Below are positions 1 to 7,149 of a stretch of 10,979 bases of DNA, in pieces. The DNA is from an uncultured Nostocoides sp. (GTDB taxonomy: Bacteria > Actinomycetota > Actinomycetes > Actinomycetales > Dermatophilaceae): contig CAKZIH010000261.1 in assembly GCA_936931335.1 (NCBI GenBank), forward strand, positions 1-10,979. The letters run 5' to 3'. A model generated the notes under the pieces. The model saw only the letters and a program-made list of their open reading frames with translations. It was not told the origin of the DNA and made no database searches. A program made the position numbers and the translations under genes. The stretch's first letter is position 1; each line of letters opens with the position of its first letter.

Positions 1-51
1 GACGGGTCGGACGCGCGCGGCCGGCCGTGGCGGGGCAGCGGGAGGGTTCAC
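1..51 (-). CDS. Probable start of ftsI (penicillin-binding transpeptidase), 3' part outside window
   Basis: A GTG at 51-49 opens a minus-strand frame that runs without a stop to the window edge and gives 17 residues rich in Pro, Ala and Arg. Actinobacterial FtsI (PBP3) often begins with such a basic, proline-rich cytoplasmic tail, and ftsI is the normal gene after ftsL in dcw clusters. The GTG is only 8 bp after the ftsL stop. A GAAGGA lies about 12 nt upstream inside the ftsL 3' end, rather far for a ribosome binding site. The identity is inferred from position alone, because no catalytic domain is in the window. The real start could also lie further left. Confidence 0.4.
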   Translation of the reverse strand, partial: MNPPAAPPRPAARVRPV

Positions 52-59
52 GGGGAGCG

Positions 60-587
60 CTAGTCCTTCGTGGCGTCAGTGGGCGTGGCGTCGGCGGGCG
101 CGGCGTCGGTCGTGGCCTTCGACTTGCCCTTGGTGGCCTTGGGCTTGGTCATCGTCGGTGCGGTGATCACGCTAAACGGCTTGTCCTTGGTGGCCGCCTT
201 CGCCACGCCGAGGATGGTCCCGTCGGACAGACGAATGAAGGCCGCGGACTCGGCGGGCACCATCCCCTGCGACTGCGCCCGCTTGGCCAGGGCGGCCGGC
301 GCCCGCAGGCCGTCCAGCTCATGGGTGAGCGATTCCTGGCGATCGGCCAGCACGGTGGACTCGGCCGCCAGCCGCCCCCGGGTGTAGCTGCCCTCGGCCA
401 GCGAGGTGTTGAGCATCAGCGTGCCCAAGAGACCGGCGACGAGCATGAGCAGCATGGCGATCGGGAACCACGCCTGGCGCACGGTGGCACCACCAGGGAT
501 GACCGAGAGCGGCACGCGGGCGGCGGCACCGGGACGGGCGGCAGCGGCCCGGCTGGCGCCGGACAACTGATAGGCGGAGGAGGTCAT
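60..587 (-). CDS. ftsL: FtsL-like cell division protein (bitopic membrane protein)
   Basis: The 175-residue product has a short cytoplasmic tail, one membrane helix at about residues 41-60, a polar heptad-like stretch at about 64-108 expected to form a coiled coil, and a conserved-looking GMVPAESAAFIRLSDGTILG block at 109-128. The tail is low-complexity and rich in Lys, Thr, Pro and Ala. This layout matches actinobacterial FtsL, a divisome scaffold that partners FtsB/DivIC and FtsQ and helps activate FtsWI. The ATG at 587-585 overlaps the rsmH stop as ATGA, and AAGGGA lies about 6 nt upstream. Sequence conservation in this family is low, so the name rests on topology plus position between rsmH and the probable ftsI. 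The Lys/Thr-rich tail is long but common in actinobacteria. Confidence 0.85.
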   Translation of the reverse strand: MTSSAYQLSGASRAAAARPGAAARVPLSVIPGGATVRQAWFPIAMLLMLVAGLLGTLMLNTSLAEGSYTRGRLAAESTVLADRQESLTHELDGLRAPAALAKRAQSQGMVPAESAAFIRLSDGTILGVAKAATKDKPFSVITAPTMTKPKATKGKSKATTDAAPADATPTDATKD

Positions 588-1564
588 CGCGGTCCCTTCG
601 TGGGGCGGAGGCGTTCGGCTGCGCGTAGGCGGACGGAGGCAGATCGGGGGTTGGCGGCGCGCTCGGGCGCATCCGCGACTTCGGCGCCGCGGGTGAGCAG
701 GCGCAGATAGGGACGGTGTTCCTCGAGTTCCACCGGCAGGCCCAGCGGGGCGCTGCTGCGCCCCCCGGCGGCCAGCTCCTGCTTGGTGATCCGGTCCTCG
801 AGGGAGTGATACGAGAGCACGGCGATCCGACCGCCCACGGCGAGTGCGTCGATGGCCGCGGGGAGGGCACGGCGCCATACCGAGAGTTCGTCGTTGACCT
901 CGATGCGCAGCGCCTGGAAGGTGCGTTTGGCTGGATGGCCACCGGTGCGCTGGGAGGCGGCGGGGACGACCTCGGTGAGCAGGTCCACCAGCTGCGCGGA
1001 GGTGGTGAGCGGGGTGCGCTGGCGACGCTCGACGATGGCCGAGGCGATGCGCCCGGCGAAGCGCTCCTCGCCATACTCACGCAGGATGCGGGCGAGCGCG
1101 CCGGCGTCATACTCGCGCAGCACATCGGCCGCGGTCGGCCCGGTGCCCGCCTGATCCATCCGCATGTCCAGCGGCCCGTCGAAGCGGTAGGCGAACCCCC
1201 GGTCCTCCTCGTCCAGTTGCAGCGAGGAGACGCCGAGATCGAAGAGGATGCCCTGGATCTGCGTCAGCCCGAGATCGGCGAGCACCTGCGGCAGTTCGTC
1301 GTAGACGGCGGCGACCGCAGTGAACCGGTCCCCGTATGCCGCCAGCCGCTCCCCCGCGATCGCCCGCGCCTGGGGATCCCGGTCGATGCCGATCACCCGG
1401 GCCTGCGGACAGGCCCGCAGCAGCGCCTCGGCGTGCCCACCCATGCCCAGGGTGGCGTCGATGGCGACCGCGCCCTGCGTCTGCAACGCCGGGGCGAGCA
1501 GTTCCACGATCCGCTCCCGCAGGACCGGCACATGCCGGTCGGCGGCGGGCGCGTCCTGGTTCAT
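584..1564 (-). CDS. rsmH: 16S rRNA (cytosine-1402-N4)-methyltransferase RsmH
   Basis: RsmH (MraW) uses S-adenosylmethionine to methylate N4 of C1402 in the ribosomal P site. The 326-residue product is full length. It shows the family's N-terminal HVPVL (11-15), the SAM-binding DATLGMGGHAEALL (36-49), the acidic GIDRDPQA loop (59-66), FDLGVSSLQLDEEDRGFAYR (108-127), then MRMD (134-137), the HPAKRTFQALRIEVNDEL block (210-227) and the C-terminal SYHSLEDR (251-258). The ATG at 1564-1562 is preceded by AAGGA about 5 nt away. The frame stays open upstream to 1747, but that stretch lacks family residues and overlaps mraZ. It lies 145 bp after mraZ, a spacer that holds a long inverted repeat, and is probably coupled to ftsL through the ATGA overlap. 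Confidence 0.98.
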   Translation of the reverse strand: MNQDAPAADRHVPVLRERIVELLAPALQTQGAVAIDATLGMGGHAEALLRACPQARVIGIDRDPQARAIAGERLAAYGDRFTAVAAVYDELPQVLADLGLTQIQGILFDLGVSSLQLDEEDRGFAYRFDGPLDMRMDQAGTGPTAADVLREYDAGALARILREYGEERFAGRIASAIVERRQRTPLTTSAQLVDLLTEVVPAASQRTGGHPAKRTFQALRIEVNDELSVWRRALPAAIDALAVGGRIAVLSYHSLEDRITKQELAAGGRSSAPLGLPVELEEHRPYLRLLTRGAEVADAPERAANPRSASVRLRAAERLRPTKGPR

Positions 1565-1624
1565 CGGGGTCCTTCGGTCGGGCTGGGGAAGATCTGGGTG
1601 GTGCGGTCGGTCCGCCCGCTCCGG

Positions 1625-1704
1625 CGGTGATCCCAGGTCCCCATCCGCCGCCCCGGCCCGGGGGAAGTCGGGTCGGGAGGACGGCTGGAGGCCTGGGATC
1701 ACCG
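1625..1704 (-). repeat. Perfect 13-bp inverted repeat in the mraZ-rsmH spacer
   Basis: CGGTGATCCCAGG at 1625-1637 is the exact reverse complement of CCTGGGATCACCG at 1692-1704, with a 54-nt GC-rich centre. In the minus-strand transcript the stem would begin 5 nt after the mraZ stop codon and end about 60 nt before the rsmH start. The centre contains a further CCCCGG/CCCGGGG-type pairing. No U-run follows either arm, so a classical intrinsic terminator is unlikely. It could be an RNA processing or stability element, or a protein-binding repeat. The arms are seen directly; any function is inference. Confidence 0.7.
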
Positions 1705-1709
1705 ACGGC

Positions 1710-2153
1710 TCAGAGCAGGACGCCCCCGTCCACGTCGAGGGCATCAAGGCTGTCGTCGCTGGAAATCTCGATCTCGGCGAAAGTCGCCGAGTCCCACAAC
1801 TCGAGGTAGTCGCCCTGGCCGATGACCACGACGTCCTTGTCCAGGCCGGCGTAATCGCGTAGCACGGCCGGGATGGTGATGCGGCCCTGGCGGTCCGGGG
1901 CCTCGGTTGAGGCGTGCGCCAGCAGGGCGCGGCGCAAGTTGCGTACCGCGCGGCTGGAGGTCGGACCGGCGGCGAGCCGGTCGAGCACCTGGGTCTTGAA
2001 GGTCTCGTGGGGATAGACGGTGAGGCAGCGGTCCAGGCCCTTGGTCACCACGATCCGCTCCCCGAGGTCTTCCCGGAAGCGCGCCGGCAGGGCGAGACGG
2101 CCCTTCTCATCAAGACGCGGGGAGTAGTGGCCCATGAAGTCGGCATCGCTCAC
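1710..2153 (-). CDS. mraZ: Transcriptional regulator MraZ
   Basis: MraZ is a DNA-binding, ring-forming protein of the AbrB-like double-psi barrel type that controls its own dcw operon. The 147-residue product carries two copies of the swapped-hairpin motif, DEKGRLALPARFRE at about 15-28 and DRQGRITIPAVLRDYAGL at 87-104. The acidic tail at 127-147 is slightly longer than in the usual 143-residue protein. I chose the GTG at 2153-2151 because AAGGGAGGTG lies just upstream. The internal ATG at 2135, which would give the more familiar short N-terminus, has no ribosome binding site, and the frame also opens further upstream at 2177. It is first in the leftward operon, and candidate MraZ boxes lie 54-69 bp upstream of its start. 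Confidence 0.96.
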   Translation of the reverse strand: MSDADFMGHYSPRLDEKGRLALPARFREDLGERIVVTKGLDRCLTVYPHETFKTQVLDRLAAGPTSSRAVRNLRRALLAHASTEAPDRQGRITIPAVLRDYAGLDKDVVVIGQGDYLELWDSATFAEIEISSDDSLDALDVDGGVLL

Positions 2154-2206
2154 GGCCACCTCCCTTCGCGCGTCCACCCCCGAGCGCCCCGCCTGGCTCC
2201 CGATTT

Positions 2207-2222
2207 CCCCACCCTACCCCAC
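2207..2222 (-). promoter_or_regulatory. Candidate MraZ operator of the dcw operon
   Basis: Read on the minus strand, this is GTGGGGTAGGGTGGGG, two GTGGGG units at an exact 10-bp pitch. Known MraZ sites are direct TGGGN repeats separated by 5 nt, so sequence, spacing and position all fit. Further GGGG tracts at 2228-2231 and 2240-2243 could be degenerate extra boxes but are out of phase (11 and 12 bp). Autoregulation of mraZ is established in other bacteria; here it is inferred. Confidence 0.7.
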
Positions 2223-2262
2223 TTATTCCCCGATCTCGACCCCAAATCGTGATCTTTCGGGT

Positions 2263-2283
2263 CAGTTCTCGCTTAGCGAACTG
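2263..2283. repeat. Inverted repeat between the two sets of MraZ-like boxes
   Basis: CAGTTC at 2263-2268 and GAACTG at 2278-2283 form 6-bp arms around a 9-nt centre that contains a nested TCGC/GCGA pair. The element lies roughly midway between the leftward and rightward GTGGGG boxes, so it could be an operator overlapping divergent promoters. No known regulator is recognised from it. Confidence 0.4.
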
Positions 2284-2293
2284 GTCAGAGGGG

Positions 2294-2309
2294 GTGGGGA
2301 GAAGTGGGG
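2294..2309 (+). promoter_or_regulatory. Second pair of MraZ-like boxes, facing the MoxR-type operon
   Basis: GTGGGGAGAAGTGGGG on the plus strand repeats the same unit at the same 10-bp pitch as the mraZ-proximal pair, but in the opposite orientation. It lies about 200 bp upstream of the MoxR-type start codon. If bound by MraZ, one regulator would face both divergent operons. G-rich tracts are common in this region, so chance is possible; the matching pitch and unit are the support. Confidence 0.5.
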
Positions 2310-2413
2310 GAACTTTTGCCCGCAGCACCATTCTCACCGTCGATCGGCGCCGGAATGCCGTGCCGGGTCGCGTTCGCACCGCTCGCCCGGGCGGCCCGCG
2401 ACCTCCGCCGGGT

Positions 2414-2509
2414 AAGAATGGCGCTGGGTGACAATGGCGTTGGGTGACCAGGGTGCCGGGCGATCAGGGCGTCGGAGGATCAGGGCGCCACCAGCAGAGG
2501 GAGAACCGG
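2414..2509 (+). repeat. About six degenerate 16-bp tandem repeats ending at the MoxR-type start
   Basis: Cutting the sequence every 16 bp from 2414 gives units at 2414, 2430, 2446, 2462, 2478 and 2494. The middle units fit the rough consensus GAYCAGGGCGYCGGGY. Units 1 and 2 share AATGGCGYTGGGTGAC with one mismatch, and units 4 and 5 share GATCAGGGCG exactly. The last unit is the most diverged and holds the Shine-Dalgarno sequence AGAGGGAG (2496-2503); its end abuts the GTG at 2510. The stretch sits in the probable 5' leader. It may be a protein-binding array or simply a slippage-generated repeat. Confidence 0.65.
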
Positions 2510-3499
2510 GTGACGAACCAACCGCAGCCGCAAACGGCCGGTATCGGCAGGGGCCTCGACGAGGTCCTGGAGGTGAGCGCCAGCCTCGCCGCGGCGATGC
2601 GCACCGTCATCGAAGGCAAGCCCGACGTCATCCAGACCGCGCTGACCGCCCTGCTCGCCGAGGGCCACCTGCTGCTGGAGGACGTCCCCGGCGTCGGCAA
2701 GACCATGCTCGCCAAGACCCTGGCGCGCAGCATCGACTCCACGGCCCGGCGCATCCAGTTCACCCCGGACCTGCTGCCCAGCGATATCACCGGCGTCAAT
2801 ATGTTCAATCAGGACGTCCGGGCATTCGAGTTCCGCCCGGGTGCGATCTTTGCCAATGTGGTTGTCGGCGACGAGATCAACCGCGCCTCGCCCAAGACCC
2901 AATCCGCGCTGTTGGAGTGCATGGCGGAGGGGAATGTCACGGTGGACGGGCGCACCTACGCGCTGCCGCACCCCTTCCTGGTGATGGCCACGCAGAACCC
3001 GATCGAGATGGAGGGTACCTATCCCCTGCCCGAGGCGCAGCGGGATCGCTTCATGGCTCGGGTATCCCTGGGCTATCCCAGCGCCCGCAGCGAGATGGAC
3101 ATGCTCGCCCACCACGGGGAGGAATCCCCGTTGGAGCAACTGCGCCCGGTCACCGATGCCGCGACCGTGAGCCGCTGCATACATGCGGTGCGCCAGGTGC
3201 ACACCTCCGACGGGATCCGCGAATATCTCGTCGCCCTCGCCGCCGCGACCCGGGACAATCCGGCGATCCGTCTCGGCGTCTCCCCGCGCGCCACCCTCCA
3301 CCTGTTGCGCGCGGCCCGGGCGCATGCCGCCCTGGCCGGCCGCGACTTCGTCCTCCCCGATGATGTCCAGGCCCTGGTCGTGCCGGTATGGAGTCACCGC
3401 CTCCTGCTCACCGGCGAGGCGGCGCACGCCCGCCGCGGCCCCGGCGACATCCTGCTCGCCCTGATGGACCGCGTGCCGATTCCCGCCCCGGCTTTCTAA
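2510..3499 (+). CDS. MoxR-family AAA+ ATPase
   Basis: The 329-residue soluble ATPase has Walker A EDVPGVGKT (57-65), Walker B VVVGDEINRA (117-126), sensor 1 MATQNPIE (159-166) followed by EGTYPLPEAQRDRF with the likely arginine finger, and a C-terminal helical lid. Length and motifs match MoxR proteins, chaperone-like ATPases usually encoded beside DUF58 or von Willebrand A proteins whose assembly or activation they are thought to assist. I chose the GTG at 2510 because AGAGGGAG lies 6 nt upstream. The frame also opens at 2444, but that extension is translated from the 16-bp repeats and looks non-coding. It is first of three tightly spaced genes, and the next start is 12 bp after its stop. 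Confidence 0.95.
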   Translation: MTNQPQPQTAGIGRGLDEVLEVSASLAAAMRTVIEGKPDVIQTALTALLAEGHLLLEDVPGVGKTMLAKTLARSIDSTARRIQFTPDLLPSDITGVNMFNQDVRAFEFRPGAIFANVVVGDEINRASPKTQSALLECMAEGNVTVDGRTYALPHPFLVMATQNPIEMEGTYPLPEAQRDRFMARVSLGYPSARSEMDMLAHHGEESPLEQLRPVTDAATVSRCIHAVRQVHTSDGIREYLVALAAATRDNPAIRLGVSPRATLHLLRAARAHAALAGRDFVLPDDVQALVVPVWSHRLLLTGEAAHARRGPGDILLALMDRVPIPAPAF

Positions 3500-3511
3500 C
3501 GGGGCTCCGGT

Positions 3512-4750
3512 ATGCCGCGACCCAGGATCTCTGACTCCCTCACCCTGCGAGGACACGTCTTCCTCGCCACCGGTTGTGCCCTGATCCTCGGCGGGGTGGC
3601 GCTGGGCTTTCGTGATGTGACCCGGGTCGGGGTCCTCATCGCCGGGCTGCCCCTGGTGGTGCTCTTGTTCGCGCGGCGGCCTGTGACGCTGCATACGGCC
3701 CGGGAGGTGGTGCCGGCAATGGTGGCCCCGGACCAGGTCGCCGATGTCACCCTGCGGGTGCGAAATGACGCCGACCGGGCCACGCCGATCGCCATGGCCG
3801 AGGAACAACTCGACTACTCCCTCGGTGACCGGCCCCGCTTCCTGCTGCCCCGGATGGCGCCGGGTGAGAGCCACCAACTCTCCTATCGGGTGCGCGGCAC
3901 CGCCCGCGGTCGCCACCGGCTCGGGCCACTCGGTCTGCGCATCCGCGACCCCTTCGACCTGACCCTGCGCCTGGGCATCGTCCGCGATGCCGGCGAACTC
4001 ATCGTCCTGCCCACCGTGGTCCCGCTCGGCGCGGCCAGCCTGGTGGGCGGCCTGGGTCAGGAGGGTTCCGTGCCGCACCTGATCGCGTTGCACGGCGAAG
4101 ACGACGTCTCGGTGCGCGAATGGCGTGAGGGCGACGACCTGCGCCGCATCCACTGGCCCGCCACCGCGCGCACCGGTGACCTGATGGTCCGCCAGGAGGA
4201 CCGGCCGGCGACCCGGCGCGTCGTGGTGCTGCTGGACGACCGGGCCCGGATCGGTTCGGCGCCACGCTCGTCGGCGTCCTTCGAGTGGGCGGTCACCGCA
4301 ACGGCCTCCATCGCCCAACTGGCCGCCGATTCCGCCGCCAGCCTGCACCTGGTCCTCGGTGGTCGCTTGCATAGCGGCATGGCGGCCGGTGAGCCCTTGT
4401 CCATCGGGCAGGCGCTGCTGGCCCTGGCGATGGCCGAGCCGCGCGAACACCTCGACTTCCTCGCCTCGATCGACTATGCCGCTGATGCCGCCACTACCGG
4501 TGCCGTCTGCATCGCGGTCGTCGCGGCCATGGACGACAGCACCGCCGACCGCCTCGCTCGTATCCGTCCGGCCGGCTCATTGGCGTTGGCCCTGGTGCAG
4601 GCACTCGATGCCGACATCCCGGCGGCGCAGACGACGGCCGCCCGGTTGCGCGAACGCGGCTGGGCGAGCACGCTCGTCCTGCCCGGCACCAGCGTGCCGC
4701 AGGCGTGGGCCGCGCTGCAGGCCACTGTGCGCTCCGGGGCAACGCGATGA
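3512..4750 (+). CDS. DUF58 domain-containing membrane protein
   Basis: The 412-residue protein has two N-terminal membrane helices at about 13-33 and 38-54, then a beta-rich segment and the DUF58 signature VREWREGDDLRRIHWPATAR at 201-220 followed by LMVRQE (224-229). A Rossmann-like strand VVVLLDD (237-243) follows, as in the von Willebrand A-like part of the family. DUF58 proteins are typical partners of MoxR ATPases; their biochemical role is not settled. The ATG at 3512 is 12 bp after the ATPase stop with only a weak GC-rich ribosome binding site, suggesting translational coupling. Its stop overlaps the next start as ATGA. Confidence 0.93.
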   Translation: MPRPRISDSLTLRGHVFLATGCALILGGVALGFRDVTRVGVLIAGLPLVVLLFARRPVTLHTAREVVPAMVAPDQVADVTLRVRNDADRATPIAMAEEQLDYSLGDRPRFLLPRMAPGESHQLSYRVRGTARGRHRLGPLGLRIRDPFDLTLRLGIVRDAGELIVLPTVVPLGAASLVGGLGQEGSVPHLIALHGEDDVSVREWREGDDLRRIHWPATARTGDLMVRQEDRPATRRVVVLLDDRARIGSAPRSSASFEWAVTATASIAQLAADSAASLHLVLGGRLHSGMAAGEPLSIGQALLALAMAEPREHLDFLASIDYAADAATTGAVCIAVVAAMDDSTADRLARIRPAGSLALALVQALDADIPAAQTTAARLRERGWASTLVLPGTSVPQAWAALQATVRSGATR

Positions 4751-7149
4751 TCCGGCGTACCCAGTGGCCGGACGCCCTGCTCGCCTTCATCGCCTCCTGG
4801 GCGGCCTTGCTGCCGGTCTACACGCTCTTCAATTCCCCGCGCTGGGGTCCACCGGCGCTGCTGCTCTCGCTCGTGGTGCTCGTCACCGGGATGATCGCCC
4901 GGGCGTTCGTGGGTTCGGCGTGGGTGGTCGCCGGCCTGCAGTTGCTCGCCGGTATGGAGGCCTTCGTCCTGGTGCATGGGCGCGGGCACCATCGCAATGG
5001 TCTCCCGACGACCGAGACCATCTCTGCCTTCAACCACATCCTGTATGAGGGCCGGGTCACGGTCACCAGCTTCGCCGCTCCGGCACCGACCACCCGCGGG
5101 GTGATCGTCTGGCTCTCGCTGTTGGCGATCGTCTTCGTGCTCGTGGTGGATCTGTGCGCGGTGACCAAACGCGCCCCGGCGCTGGCTGGCCTCCCCCTGC
5201 TCGGCGCCTACCTGCTCACCGCGGTCAATAGCGGCACCCCGCTGGCCTGGTACTCCTTCGCGCTCCCGGCGCTGGCCTGGTTGATCCTCTTGTCCCGCAC
5301 CGCTACCGGGGGATTACGCCGGTGGCCGACGGTCCGGGTCAGACCAGCTAGTGGGACCCGGACCCGGGATGCCGCCGACGGTTTCGCCGCCAATGCCCGC
5401 GGGATCGGCGTGGCGGTCCTCGCCCTGGCGCTGGCCATACCGGCGGTGCTCCCGCACCTGCCCACCCGTTTCCTGACCGACGGCCTGGGCCGCACCGAGC
5501 GGGGCAACGGCTCCGGGGGTAGCTACGCGCTGTCCACGACCCTGGACCTGGCGCGCAACCTGCGCAATCCCTCCGATAACGCGGTGCTGACCTACCGGAC
5601 GACCTTGGCCAACCCGGGCCCGCTGCGCATCGGGGTGCTCGACGATTACGGCTCCGACGGCAACTTCCGGCCCCGGGCCAGCTATCCGGCCCGGCATCTG
5701 TCCCCGGGCGAATCGCTCACCACCATCGACCCGCAGAACCCACCCGCGCCGTTGCGGGAGGAGATCCGCGATATCCCCAAGGTGCGAGAGGGGGTGCTGA
5801 CCGCCACCGAGTCTCGGCTGAAGCATCCCCAGATCGCGCTGCCGTATGGCGCCACCGCGGTCTCCCCCGCCTCGGACGACGCCCGGATCATCGAGTTCCC
5901 GGACGGCGGGGTCTCGGTGTCCGAGGACGCCGACGCCTACACCGTGGAGTACTCGAACCTGGCGCCCACCCCGCAATTGCTCCAGCGCAGCAATATCGCC
6001 GACGGGATCACCGGATTCGCCTCCGACACGGTGACCCCGCGCAGCCTCGAGGTCCCCGAGACCCTGCGCCCCCGCCTCACGTCATTGCTCGCGGACATCG
6101 TGCCGGCTGGTGCCACCGACTTCGAGGCCGCAGTGGCGATCCAGAACTATCTACGCTCCAGCCGCTTTCGCTACAGCCTGGAGCTGATCCCCGGCGGTGA
6201 GAACGGGCAGATGCTCGACGACCCGATCGACAACTTCCTCTCCACCCGGCAGGGGTACTGCCAGCAGTTCGCGAGCACCATGGTCATGCTCGCCCGCCAG
6301 TACGGCCTGCCCGCGCGGATGGCGATCGGGATGCTCCCGGGGGAAAGCGAGGGCGGGACGTATACGGTCCGAGCCAGCGACGCGCACGCGTGGCCGGAGA
6401 TCTATTTCGAGCCCTTTGGCTGGCTGCGCTTCGAGCCCACCCCGGCGACCCGTACCGGCACCGTGCCCTCGTATGCCGTCATCCCCACCACCGACGCCGA
6501 CCCCAGCCCGAGTGCAACGAGTTCCAGTTCCTCGTCCACCACGAGGGCACCTCAGGCCCGGCCGGATATCGCCGAGCGCAACGCGCAGGACTACACCATC
6601 CCCGACCGGTCCCTGCTCGACCGCATCAAGGCGACGCCCCGGTGGGGCTGGGGTCTGCTCGCTGCGGTGCTGGCGCTGCTCGCGGCGCTGGTCCTGCCCG
6701 TCGCGGCCCGGGTGTCCCGGCGCCGCCGGTTGACGAATGCCGCGGATGACGCGGCTGTGGTCGAGGCGCGCTGGCAGGACCTACTGTCTCGGGTCGCCGA
6801 CCTCGGGATCGCTACCCCGGCGACCTTGACCCCGCGACAGGCTCAGGAACACCTCGCCGAACGGGGAGTCTTGGACGTAGACCAGCGCCCAGTCTTGGGC
6901 CGGGTGGTGGGTGCTGTGGAGACCGCGCGCTATGCGCGCCCCGGCACCGCGCTGGCGGATCCGGAAGCCGATGTGACGCAGGTGTATGACGCGATCGCCG
7001 CGAGCCGCTCGCTGGGTCTGCGCTGGCGGGCCCGGCTCCTGCCCTCGGCGGGCGTGGGGGCGATCTCCGGAATCCGGCGGACCGTGAGCGGCCTACCCCA
7101 TCGGCTGCTCAGCGAGCTCCGAGGTAATCGCGGCCGCGACCGGCGCTGA
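4747..7149 (+). CDS. TgpA-like membrane-anchored transglutaminase-domain protein
   Basis: The 800-residue protein starts at the ATG overlapping the DUF58 stop. About six or seven membrane helices fill the first 240 residues (DUF3488-like), followed by an extracytoplasmic region. The transglutaminase core has Cys505 in GYCQQFASTMVMLARQYGLP and His547 in SDAHAWPEIYFEPFGW; the third acidic residue appears to be Glu563 in RFEPTP. A Ser/Thr-rich linker (about 580-600) precedes a final helix at about 633-655, a basic RRRR stop-transfer and a cytoplasmic C-terminal domain (DUF4129-like). TgpA is an essential envelope protein in Pseudomonas, and related genes occur with MoxR and DUF58 in many actinobacteria. 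The substrate is unknown. The last 41 bp overlap the convergent thioesterase remnant. Confidence 0.93.
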   Translation: MIRRTQWPDALLAFIASWAALLPVYTLFNSPRWGPPALLLSLVVLVTGMIARAFVGSAWVVAGLQLLAGMEAFVLVHGRGHHRNGLPTTETISAFNHILYEGRVTVTSFAAPAPTTRGVIVWLSLLAIVFVLVVDLCAVTKRAPALAGLPLLGAYLLTAVNSGTPLAWYSFALPALAWLILLSRTATGGLRRWPTVRVRPASGTRTRDAADGFAANARGIGVAVLALALAIPAVLPHLPTRFLTDGLGRTERGNGSGGSYALSTTLDLARNLRNPSDNAVLTYRTTLANPGPLRIGVLDDYGSDGNFRPRASYPARHLSPGESLTTIDPQNPPAPLREEIRDIPKVREGVLTATESRLKHPQIALPYGATAVSPASDDARIIEFPDGGVSVSEDADAYTVEYSNLAPTPQLLQRSNIADGITGFASDTVTPRSLEVPETLRPRLTSLLADIVPAGATDFEAAVAIQNYLRSSRFRYSLELIPGGENGQMLDDPIDNFLSTRQGYCQQFASTMVMLARQYGLPARMAIGMLPGESEGGTYTVRASDAHAWPEIYFEPFGWLRFEPTPATRTGTVPSYAVIPTTDADPSPSATSSSSSSTTRAPQARPDIAERNAQDYTIPDRSLLDRIKATPRWGWGLLAAVLALLAALVLPVAARVSRRRRLTNAADDAAVVEARWQDLLSRVADLGIATPATLTPRQAQEHLAERGVLDVDQRPVLGRVVGAVETARYARPGTALADPEADVTQVYDAIAASRSLGLRWRARLLPSAGVGAISGIRRTVSGLPHRLLSELRGNRGRDRR

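Larger units (their letters stand above)
2154..2509. other. Divergent control region between mraZ and the MoxR-type operon
   Basis: These 356 bp separate the leftward dcw genes from the rightward ATPase operon. I see no convincing gene: the short open frames here lack ribosome binding sites and overlap the repeats. The region holds the mraZ ribosome binding site next to 2154, GTGGGG pairs on each strand, an inverted repeat at 2263-2283, and 16-bp tandem repeats from 2414. Promoter hexamers are not clear enough to mark on either strand. Confidence 0.8.

Noticed and set aside
2444..2509. Longer N-terminus of the MoxR-type ATPase from a GTG at 2444
   Set aside because: It would be translated from the 16-bp tandem repeats, and the GTG at 2510 has a much better ribosome binding site.
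2414..2509. The tandem repeats considered as a CRISPR array or origin iterons
   Set aside because: There is no repeat-spacer alternation, units are contiguous and degenerate, and no cas or replication gene is near.
2428..3363. A 311-codon plus-strand frame overlapping the MoxR-type gene
   Set aside because: It is the wrong frame of a gene with intact Walker and sensor motifs; its product is Arg/Pro/Gly-rich.
2480..4450. A 656-codon open frame on the minus strand
   Set aside because: It lies opposite the MoxR-type and DUF58 genes, whose family motifs are clear. Its translation is low-complexity Gln/Gly/His/Arg, typical of an antisense shadow in high-GC DNA.
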